Positions 6,692 through 12,538 of a stretch of 14,737 nucleotides of DNA are shown piece by piece. This stretch comes from JAHEEL01 sp964195515 (lineage in GTDB: Bacteria > Actinomycetota > Acidimicrobiia > Spongiisociales > UBA5794). The translations under genes and the position numbers were made by a program. Location: positions 1 through 14,737 of the forward strand of contig CAXMQO010000054.1 of the NCBI GenBank assembly GCA_964195515.1, given 5' to 3'. The notes below the pieces were generated by a model that was given only the letters and a program-made list of their open reading frames with translations, had not been told where the DNA came from and did no database searches. The first letter of the stretch is position 1. Each line of letters opens with the position of its first letter.

Positions 6692-6697
6692 TATGCT
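6692..6697 (+). promoter_or_regulatory. Possible -10 box of leuC
   Basis: TATGCT ends 10 nt before ATG 6708, predicting a leader of about 4 nt and no ribosome binding site. No -35 is recognisable. The short gap from 6594 to 6707 leaves no room for a leucine attenuator or T-box leader. Confidence 0.4.
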
Positions 6698-6707
6698 CGA
6701 CTCTTCC

Positions 6708-8120
6708 ATGTCAACCGCACCGCCACGCACGCTCTTCGAGAAGATCTGGGACGATCACATCGTCCAGTCCGACGCCGATGGCACCGACCTCCTCTTCGTG
6801 GACCTTCACCTCATCCACGAGGTGACCTCGCCCCAAGCCTTCCAGGCGCTGGAGATGTCCGGACGGATCGTGCGACGCCCCGACCTCACGCTCGCGACCA
6901 TCGACCACGGTGTGCCGACCACCGACCGGCACCTCGGCATCCTTGATCCGCTGTCGAAGAAGCAGATCGACACGCTGATCACCAACTGTGAGCGCACTGG
7001 AATCACGCTGTTCAACATCGACGACCCCCGGTCCGGCATCGTCCACGTCATCGGCCCCGAGCAGGGCCTCACCCAACCCGGTGCGACCATCGTCTGCGGT
7101 GACTCACACACGGCAACACATGGCGCCTTCGGAGCCCTCGCATTCGGGATTGGTACCTCCGAAGTCGAGCACGTGCTTGCGACCCAGACGCTGCAGCAGG
7201 GCAAACCCAAATCGATGTCGATCACTGTCGACGGCGATCTCCCGCTGGGGGTGACGCCGAAAGACGTGATCCTCGCCATCATCGCCCGCATCGGGTTCAA
7301 CGGCGGGGGTGGACACGTCATCGAGTATCGCGGATCGGTATTCGAGAACATGTCGATGGAAGGGCGGATGACCGTCTGCAACATGTCCATCGAGGCGGGC
7401 GCCCGCGCCGGCTTGATCGCCCCCGATGAGACCACCTTCTCCTATCTGAAGGGCCGCCCGTTCGCTCCGACCGGCACCGACTGGGATGGGGCCCTCGCGT
7501 ACTGGCTCACCCTTTCTACCGACCCCGGCGCATCGTTCGACACGGAGATCGTTGTCGATGCCGCCGACCTCACCCCGTATGTCTCGTGGGGAACGAACCC
7601 ATCACAGACGATTCCGGTCAGTGCGACCATCCCCGATCCGGATTCGTTCGATGATCCACTCGACCGAGACGCAGCGGAGCGTGCCCTCGTCTATATGGAT
7701 CTCGAAGCCGGGACACCGATCACCGACGTCCCCATCGACGTCGTATTTCTCGGCTCGTGCACGAACGGGAGGATCGAAGATCTGAGGGCCGCGGCCGCCG
7801 TCGTCGGAGGGAAGCGAGTCGCGGAAGGCGTGCGTGCGATGGTCGTTCCAGGCTCCGGCCTAGTGAAGCTTCAGGCCGAGGAAGAAGGCCTCGACAGGAT
7901 CTTCGTCGAAGCGGGATTCGAATGGCGTGATGCCGGATGTTCGATGTGTCTCGCCATGAACCCCGACGTTCTGCGCCCGGGAGAACGGTGCGCGTCGACG
8001 TCGAATCGCAACTTCGAAGGACGGCAGGGTCGGGACGGCCGCACCCACCTCGTCAGCCCGGCCATGGCAGCGGCTGCTGCTGTTGAAGGCCGGTTTGTCG
8101 ATATCCGGGAGTGGTCCTGA
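6708..8120 (+). CDS. leuC: 3-isopropylmalate dehydratase large subunit
   Basis: A 470-residue aconitase-family subunit of the usual LeuC length. With LeuD it isomerises 2-isopropylmalate to 3-isopropylmalate through an isopropylmaleate intermediate, the second step of leucine synthesis. The three [4Fe-4S] cluster cysteines are in place: C351 in GSCTNGR, and C411 and C414 in GCSMC. Other family landmarks are DHGVPTT, VCGDSHTATHGAFG and the final SPAMAAAAAVEG. The ATG at 6708 gives the normal N-terminus (TLFEKIWDDHIV); an in-frame ATG at 6693 adds five residues. The open frame upstream to 6084 is antisense to another gene. Its stop overlaps the leuD start by one base. leuA, leuB and an IclR-type LtbR regulator are not in this window. 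Confidence 0.98.
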   Translation: MSTAPPRTLFEKIWDDHIVQSDADGTDLLFVDLHLIHEVTSPQAFQALEMSGRIVRRPDLTLATIDHGVPTTDRHLGILDPLSKKQIDTLITNCERTGITLFNIDDPRSGIVHVIGPEQGLTQPGATIVCGDSHTATHGAFGALAFGIGTSEVEHVLATQTLQQGKPKSMSITVDGDLPLGVTPKDVILAIIARIGFNGGGGHVIEYRGSVFENMSMEGRMTVCNMSIEAGARAGLIAPDETTFSYLKGRPFAPTGTDWDGALAYWLTLSTDPGASFDTEIVVDAADLTPYVSWGTNPSQTIPVSATIPDPDSFDDPLDRDAAERALVYMDLEAGTPITDVPIDVVFLGSCTNGRIEDLRAAAAVVGGKRVAEGVRAMVVPGSGLVKLQAEEEGLDRIFVEAGFEWRDAGCSMCLAMNPDVLRPGERCASTSNRNFEGRQGRDGRTHLVSPAMAAAAAVEGRFVDIREWS

Positions 8121-8722
8121 TGCAGCCGGTCACCGTCATCGCCGGGCAGATGGCCCCACTCCCCCGCGCGAACGTCGACACCGACCAGATCATCCCGAAA
8201 CAATTCCTCAAGCGGATCGAACGATCCGGTTTCGGGCCCTTCCTCTTCTGGGATTGGGCGCAGGACGCAGAGGGCGAATTGGACCCGGAGTTCGTGATCA
8301 ATCGACCCGAGTACAACGATGCGCTGATCCTGGTGTCCGGCCCGAATTTCGGATCAGGATCATCGCGCGAGCACGCCCCATGGGCGCTCGAGGACCGAGG
8401 GTTCCGTGCGATCATCGCCCCGTCATTCGCCGACATCTTCCGGGGGAACTGTTACAACGTTGGACTGCTCCCGATCGTGTTGACCGATGACGAAGTCGCC
8501 CGACTGACTGACCTCGCAGAGAACCCATCCAACGAAGTCACGATTGACCTCGCCGCTCAAACCGTGACCTCCGGCGACCTGCACGCCGTATTCGACATCG
8601 ACCCCGGAGCCAAACACCGCCTCCTGAACGGCCTCGACCCAATCGCCCTGACGCTGGCGTATGCCGAGGAGATCGAGACCTTCGAACGTTCCCGCCCAAC
8701 CTGGAAACCATCCCTACGCTAG
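8120..8722 (+). CDS. leuD: 3-isopropylmalate dehydratase small subunit
   Basis: A 200-residue swivel-domain subunit that completes the LeuC active site. Family landmarks are NVDTDQIIPKQFL near the N-terminus, LFWDWAQ, the substrate-binding loop GPNFGSGSSREHAPWAL, and SFADIFRGNCYNVGLLPI. The length is normal for bacterial LeuD. The ATG at 8120 overlaps the leuC TGA as TGATG, and GGGAG lies 8 nt upstream inside leuC, so this start is preferred over the in-frame GTG at 8111. leuC and leuD are translationally coupled. The gene is followed by heptad-periodic intergenic DNA. Confidence 0.98.
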   Translation: MQPVTVIAGQMAPLPRANVDTDQIIPKQFLKRIERSGFGPFLFWDWAQDAEGELDPEFVINRPEYNDALILVSGPNFGSGSSREHAPWALEDRGFRAIIAPSFADIFRGNCYNVGLLPIVLTDDEVARLTDLAENPSNEVTIDLAAQTVTSGDLHAVFDIDPGAKHRLLNGLDPIALTLAYAEEIETFERSRPTWKPSLR

Positions 8723-8790
8723 TCCCCAGTCCGTGGTCGGGGTTGGTAGCCGGAGCTGGAAGCTGGAAGCTCCAAACCCCTGTCCCCGTC
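8721..8790. repeat. Heptad-periodic intergenic DNA with hairpin after leuD
   Basis: The 115-nt gap after leuD reads largely in 7-nt steps: AGTCCCC AGTCCGT at 8721-8734, AGCTGGA AGCTGGA AGCTCCA at 8754-8774, and CCCCTGT CCCCGTC at 8777-8790. Part of it can form a hairpin, GGAGCT (8752-8757) with AGCTCC (8768-8773) and a 10-nt loop. The hairpin is not followed by a T-tract, so termination is uncertain. Confidence 0.5.
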
Positions 8791-8822
8791 CGCCGTGTTC
8801 GCTCTTGCCCCTCGCCACTTGC

Positions 8823-8828
8823 TACGTT
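8823..8828 (+). promoter_or_regulatory. Possible -10 box of the 120-residue protein gene
   Basis: TACGTT lies 9 nt before ATG 8838, predicting a leader of only about 3 nt. There is no Shine-Dalgarno and no good -35. Confidence 0.35.
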
Positions 8829-8837
8829 CTCTCCCAC

Positions 8838-9200
8838 ATGCACCGCCCCACACGACAAGATCAGGCCCAGGCGATCTTGCAGCGCAAGGCAAGGAAGCTC
8901 GCGTCGCAGATCCTCGGATACCGTGCGACCACGGTCACCGACTTCAACGAAGCATTCACGCTCGAACGAGTCGACATCATCTCCGAAGTCCCCGATCGGA
9001 AGACGCTGCTTGGGCTCGGCCTCAACCGTGTCGGCCCGCGTGACGGCCTCTACATCCTCGAAGATCCCGACGGATTCCGTGTCTATGCCCAGGAGCGCGG
9101 CATCCCGGTACGAGAGCGAATGGACCTGTCGTTCGATCAGGCCCGAGATGCCATCATCGACGAACTCGTGCTGCTGAACGGCATCCCATTCAGCGTGTGA
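8838..9200 (+). CDS. Hypothetical protein, 120 residues
   Basis: I do not recognise this protein. It starts with a basic helix (RPTRQDQAQAILQRKARKLA). A mixed region follows, with TLERVDIISEVPDRKTLLGLGLNRVGPRDGL in two pieces that look like strand and loop, then YILEDPDGFRVYAQERGIPVRERMDL, and a final acidic helix (DQARDAIIDELVLLN). It has no signal peptide, membrane helix or cysteine cluster, so it is probably cytoplasmic. The ATG at 8838 follows a TACGTT box; the open frame upstream crosses low-complexity intergenic DNA and is not credible coding. Codon pattern and amino-acid composition look like the neighbours. Its 3' end overlaps the converging MOSC gene by 11 nt. Confidence 0.7.
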   Translation: MHRPTRQDQAQAILQRKARKLASQILGYRATTVTDFNEAFTLERVDIISEVPDRKTLLGLGLNRVGPRDGLYILEDPDGFRVYAQERGIPVRERMDLSFDQARDAIIDELVLLNGIPFSV

Positions 9201-9759
9201 AGACCTCGTCACCGACCGAGATCTCGACGCCACGATCGATGTGGTCGACCGCCAGGATGAACCCCCGGGTGCCCGTCGACAGGAATGCGAGGTGCTCCGC
9301 GATCTCGTCGCGCTCCAGGACGGTCGAGCTCTTCAGCAGACGAGAGGTGAACCCGGGGCACGCCACTGCCGGCACCGGTGAGAGGAGCTCCATCACAGCT
9401 CCATTGTGTGTGCGAAGCACCAATCCTTCGCCGATGTCCTCCGACGCGACGGCCGGACCATCGACGATGATGTTCTCCCCTGCGATCCCGATCGGCACGT
9501 CCCCGAAGCGTTGGGCCATTCGTTCGTAGTGACCGGTGAAGCCGATCGACAAGACCCGATGGCCTCCCCCCCGGACGTGGGGATGCGCCTCATGGTGGCT
9601 GTCGACAACCCAGCCCGTTCCATCCCACCCGAGCATCCCTGACGCGTCGATCATTGCTCGCTGCACGACAACGAGTGGTACCGGGTCGTAGGCACCGTCT
9701 CGCTTCAACGACTCGGCATGAACCTGAAGTCGGACGATCGGGCCGAGGGATTCGCTCAT
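9190..9759 (-). CDS. MOSC domain protein (copy 1)
   Basis: A 189-residue single-domain MOSC (molybdenum cofactor sulfurase C-terminal) protein. Family features are RVLSIGFTGHYE, GIAGENIIVDG at about 91-101, the conserved cysteine C134 in ACPGFTS, GTRGFILAV at 163-171 and GDEV near the end. MOSC proteins bind a Moco-linked or other sulfur group through this cysteine and act as sulfur carriers or molybdoenzyme modules; the substrate here is unknown. The ATG at 9759 is preceded by CGGAGAG about 7 nt upstream. It is the last gene of the probable hut transcript, 63 nt after its paralogue. By hand count the two proteins share about 106 of 189 residues with no gap. Confidence 0.85.
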   Translation of the reverse strand: MSESLGPIVRLQVHAESLKRDGAYDPVPLVVVQRAMIDASGMLGWDGTGWVVDSHHEAHPHVRGGGHRVLSIGFTGHYERMAQRFGDVPIGIAGENIIVDGPAVASEDIGEGLVLRTHNGAVMELLSPVPAVACPGFTSRLLKSSTVLERDEIAEHLAFLSTGTRGFILAVDHIDRGVEISVGDEVFTR

Positions 9760-9806
9760 CGTTGTGCTCTCCGGTTGGCGGACATGACGCTCACGCTACC
9801 CGGATC

Positions 9807-9823
9807 AGCGCGCCGTGCGCGCT
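9807..9823. terminator. Perfect 7-bp stem-loop between the two MOSC genes
   Basis: AGCGCGC (9807-9813) and GCGCGCT (9817-9823) form a GC-rich stem with a 3-nt loop that includes the last base of the upstream MOSC stop codon. No T-tract follows on the minus strand, so this is a candidate attenuator or RNA-stability element rather than a sure terminator. Confidence 0.35.
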
Positions 9824-10392
9824 CAGCCGATGCGGATCTCATCGCCGACCGTGATCTCCTCGTAGCGATCAGAGAAGCTCACCGAAACGAGGAATCCGCG
9901 GGTTCCGTTCGAGAGGAAGGCCAGTTCACCGGTGATCTCATGGCGTTGGAGCACGTCGTCGCTGCCGACTAGGAACGAGGTGAAGGGGAGGCAGGGAGCT
10001 GCGGGACGAGGCCCCTCCAGCCCGATCTCGGAACCATCCGGCCGCCGGATGAACAATCCGCCGGCAATGTCGGGCATTCGAACGGCGGGTCCGTCGACGA
10101 TGATGTTCTCACCGGCGATCCCAAGAGTGACCGCGTCGAATCGTTCCGCCATCGCCTCGTAGTGACCCGTGAAGCCGATCGACAGGGCTCGATTCCCTCC
10201 GCCTCTCGCCGTCGGATGAGCGCGGTGATGGGCATCAACCATCCATCCGTTGTCATTCCTGATGAGCATGCCCGCTTCGCCGATCAGCGCCGTGCTTGCA
10301 GTCATGAGATGGTCGGGTTCGTACCGACCCGTGGCTTTCAGCGGTTCTGCCTGGATCTGAAGCCTGACGATCCTGCCGAGTATTTCAGACAT
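9823..10392 (-). CDS. MOSC domain protein (copy 2)
   Basis: A 189-residue paralogue of the gene at 9190-9759, aligning end to end without a gap. It keeps the same landmarks: ALSIGFTGHYE, GIAGENIIVDG, the conserved cysteine C134 in PCLPFTS, GTRGFLVSV and GDEI. Divergence is concentrated around residues 20-48 and 112-130, which may set substrate or partner specificity. A sulfur-carrier role is the family expectation; nothing here identifies the acceptor. ATG 10392 has GAGGTG about 6 nt upstream and overlaps the end of the phosphodiesterase gene by 8 nt, so translation is probably coupled. The in-frame extension to 10443 lies within that gene and is rejected. Confidence 0.85.
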   Translation of the reverse strand: MSEILGRIVRLQIQAEPLKATGRYEPDHLMTASTALIGEAGMLIRNDNGWMVDAHHRAHPTARGGGNRALSIGFTGHYEAMAERFDAVTLGIAGENIIVDGPAVRMPDIAGGLFIRRPDGSEIGLEGPRPAAPCLPFTSFLVGSDDVLQRHEITGELAFLSNGTRGFLVSVSFSDRYEEITVGDEIRIG

Positions 10393-11158
10393 CCAACACC
10401 TCATTGAGCAGATCCGGACGGTCGGTGACAATCCCGTCGACACCCATGTCGATGAGACGCCGCATGGCGTCGGGTTCGTTCACCGTCCAGAGATGAATGT
10501 GGGCACCGGCCCGGTGAACGGCATCGATGAGCTTGTCGTCGATCGTGGTCCCGCGGTAGTCGAACGGCAGTTGATATGCCTGAACCTTTCGATTGATGGT
10601 ACGTCCCGTGCGGGATGCGACATACATCGACGCCGCCGCCGTTGGACCTGCGGAGAGGGCAACCCGCCCCCGGGTGATGCGTCGGAACCGAGCGATGCGT
10701 CGGTCGATGAACGAACCGATCAGTGTGCGATGCTCGGCGTCGAATGCGCGGATCACCTCGGCGACGGCCCACTCCTCGCCGGGAGCCTTCAGGTCGATGT
10801 TGAGCCGGACGTCCGGCCATGTCCCATAGAGTTCCTCGAGGGTCGAAATCCCGATTCCGGTGCCGCGCAGCGGGTAGTCATTCTCCGGGTCGAACCGGTA
10901 GGCGGCATCTACGGCCTGGATCTCGCTGAGCGTGCGTTCTGCGACCTTGCCCGTGCCGCTCGTTGTGCGGTTCAGTTTCGCATCGTGAATGACGACGGGA
11001 ACGTGGTCACTCGTGAGCCGAACGTCGATCTCGAGATAGTGATAGCCGAGATCCTCCACGGCCCCGGCGAAGGCGTACATCGTGTTCTCAGGCCACAGGA
11101 CGCGACTCCCCCGGTGGGCGAAGCGAATCGGATGTTCGACCGAGAAGAAGTCGCTCAA
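10385..11158 (-). CDS. Glycerophosphodiester phosphodiesterase family protein
   Basis: A 257-residue GDPD TIM-barrel enzyme. Catalytic landmarks are FAHRG (H15), PENT (E24), LEIDVR (E43, D45) and VVIHD (H58), with the family C-terminus IHLWTVNEPDAMRRLID and VDGIVTDRPDLL. It should hydrolyse glycerophosphodiesters to glycerol-3-phosphate and an alcohol, using a divalent metal. No signal peptide is seen, so it is probably cytoplasmic. I place the start at TTG 11158, which overlaps the hutI stop as TTGA and follows GGGGTGG. The longer open frame to 11329 reads arginine- and proline-rich shadow sequence over hutI. Its tight linkage to hutI and the MOSC genes suggests one transcript rather than an obvious pathway link. 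Confidence 0.92.
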   Translation of the reverse strand: MSDFFSVEHPIRFAHRGSRVLWPENTMYAFAGAVEDLGYHYLEIDVRLTSDHVPVVIHDAKLNRTTSGTGKVAERTLSEIQAVDAAYRFDPENDYPLRGTGIGISTLEELYGTWPDVRLNIDLKAPGEEWAVAEVIRAFDAEHRTLIGSFIDRRIARFRRITRGRVALSAGPTAAASMYVASRTGRTINRKVQAYQLPFDYRGTTIDDKLIDAVHRAGAHIHLWTVNEPDAMRRLIDMGVDGIVTDRPDLLNEVLDV

Positions 11159-12366
11159 AGGACCACCCCGCGCTTCACGACGGCGACGACGAGATCGGCA
11201 TCGGGCCGGTACGGGATGTGGAGGTGGGTCGGTGCGTCGAGGATGACGAGGTCGGCGACGGCGCCTGGGATCAGATGCCCCCGGTCGTTGAGGTCGAGGG
11301 ACTGTGCACCGCCCCTGGTTGCCGCCCACACCGCTTCGTCCGGTGTGAGCCCCATGTTGAGCGCAGCGAGGGCGATCACGAACGGCATCGACTCCATGTA
11401 GGCCGTTCCGGGGTTGCAGTCGGTGGCGAGGGCCACAGTGACTCCGCTGTCCCAGACGCGCCTGCCGTCCGGATACGGGAGCCTCATCGAGAACGAGACG
11501 GCTGGGAGCAAGACGGCCGAGGTGCCGGCATCCCTCATCGCCGCCAGATCCTCGTCGGTGGCGTGGTCGAGATGATCGGCGCTGGCGGCCGAAAGATCGG
11601 CAGCGAGATTGGCTGCACCGACGCGAGCCAGTTGGTCGGCGTGAATCCGGACACCGAGGCCTCTGGTCTTCGCAGCCTCGAGGATGCGACGGGTCTCGGC
11701 GACGGTGAAAGCCGCTTCATCATTGAACACGTCGCAGAACCGAGCGAGCGGGGCACAAGCATCGAGCATCTCACCACAGACGAGATCGACGTAGGCGTCG
11801 CGGTCTTCGCGATACGCCGCCGGGACGACGTGCGCTCCGAGGAACGTGGGGATGACGTCGATCGGGAGCGACTCATCGAGATGACGGGCAACGCGGAGCA
11901 TCTTCTCTTCCGTTGCGACGTCGAGGCCATAGCCCGACTTCACCTCGACGGTCGTCGTCCCGTTCTCCGACATCCGCCACACACGTTCCGCTGCCGCTTG
12001 ATAGAGGTCGTCCTCAGACGTCGCCCGCGTGGCCTCGACCGTCGAGAGGATGCCGCCGCCCGCGGCCAGGATCTCCTCGTATGACTCGCCGCGGAGTCGT
12101 CGGGCGAATTCATCACTGCGATCTCCAGCGAACACGAGATGCGTGTGCGGGTCGACGAATCCCGGGAGCACCGCGCCTCCTCCGGCGTCGAGTCGCGAAA
12201 GATCCCTGTACTCGGTGGGGGTATCAACTTCGGGTCCGACCCAGGCGACGTCTCCATCGATAATCGCGACGGCTGCATGCTCAACGAGGCCGAGCAGCCC
12301 GCCGAGTGCGGGGTCGTTGGTGGTCAGCGACCCAATGTTGAACACGAGCAACGAGTTCAAGAGCAC
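11155..12366 (-). CDS. hutI: Imidazolonepropionase
   Basis: An amidohydrolase of about 403 residues that opens the imidazolone ring to give N-formimino-L-glutamate, the third step of histidine degradation. Landmarks are PGFVDPHTHLVFAGDRSDEF (metal-binding HTH at about 74-76), EEILAAGGGILSTV, IHADQLA, SADHLDHATDEDL and ATDCNPGTAYMES. All fit HutI. The start is uncertain: GTG 12366 has AGAGGG upstream with an 11-nt spacer and gives a normal N-terminus (LLVFNIGSLTT soon after). GTG 12387 has no Shine-Dalgarno, and TTG 12360 or 12351 are further options. The chosen ribosome binding site is part of a perfect hairpin (12378-12396). The stop overlaps the GDPD start. Confidence 0.95.
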   Translation of the reverse strand: MLLNSLLVFNIGSLTTNDPALGGLLGLVEHAAVAIIDGDVAWVGPEVDTPTEYRDLSRLDAGGGAVLPGFVDPHTHLVFAGDRSDEFARRLRGESYEEILAAGGGILSTVEATRATSEDDLYQAAAERVWRMSENGTTTVEVKSGYGLDVATEEKMLRVARHLDESLPIDVIPTFLGAHVVPAAYREDRDAYVDLVCGEMLDACAPLARFCDVFNDEAAFTVAETRRILEAAKTRGLGVRIHADQLARVGAANLAADLSAASADHLDHATDEDLAAMRDAGTSAVLLPAVSFSMRLPYPDGRRVWDSGVTVALATDCNPGTAYMESMPFVIALAALNMGLTPDEAVWAATRGGAQSLDLNDRGHLIPGAVADLVILDAPTHLHIPYRPDADLVVAVVKRGVVL

Positions 12367-12377
12367 CCCCGCATCTT

Positions 12378-12396
12378 CCCTCTGCACAGGAGAGGG
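12378..12396 (-). promoter_or_regulatory. Stem-loop sequestering the hutI ribosome binding site
   Basis: On the minus strand CCCTCT (12396-12391) pairs perfectly with AGAGGG (12383-12378) across a 7-nt loop. AGAGGG is the best Shine-Dalgarno for GTG 12366, so the hairpin could hold hutI translation down until opened. That role is inference. Confidence 0.4.
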
Positions 12397-12399
12397 TGG

Positions 12400-12417
12400 C
12401 AGCGCCGCCGGGCGCTG
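12400..12417. other. Perfect 7-bp stem-loop upstream of hutI
   Basis: CAGCGCC (12400-12406) and GGCGCTG (12411-12417) form a perfect stem with a 4-nt loop, 3 nt from the next hairpin. It lacks a T-tract on either strand. It could be an RNA processing or partial termination element between hutU and hutI. Confidence 0.45.
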
Positions 12418-12439
12418 ACGCGAGGGTTCAGACCTCTGC

Positions 12440-12537
12440 CTGTCACCTGTCGCCTGTCGCCTGTCATCTGTTGCCCGTCATCTGTTGCCCGTCGCCTGCT
12501 GCCTGTTGGCTGTCCGCTGTCGCCTGTCGCCTGTCCG
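12440..12537. repeat. Heptanucleotide tandem array, 14 units, between hutU and hutI
   Basis: Fourteen consecutive 7-nt units in unbroken phase, with plus-strand consensus CTGTCGC (GCGACAG on the transcribed strand). Variants are CTGTCAC, CTGTCAT, CTGTTGC, CCGTCAT, CCGTCGC, CTGCTGC, CTGTTGG and CTGTCCG. The exact consensus occurs four times. The array ends 1 nt before the hutU stop codon (12539-12541, minus strand). There are no spacers, so it is not a CRISPR array. Confidence 0.92.
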
Positions 12538-12538
12538 C

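Noticed and set aside
6084..6707. N-terminal extension of leuC by 208 codons
   Set aside because: LeuC has its normal N-terminus at 6708, and the upstream part is antisense to the membrane-protein gene.
6594..6707. Leucine attenuator or T-box leader before leuC
   Set aside because: The gap is 114 nt, shared with a divergent gene, and the likely -10 box is only 10 nt from the start codon, so there is no leader RNA to hold one.
8661..8837. N-terminal extension of the 120-residue protein
   Set aside because: It crosses the end of leuD and low-complexity heptad DNA.
11159..11329. N-terminal extension of the GDPD protein
   Set aside because: Arg/Pro-rich sequence overlapping hutI; the catalytic core begins just after TTG 11158.
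12440..12537. CRISPR array
   Set aside because: Units are 7 nt, directly adjacent, with no spacers and no cas genes nearby.
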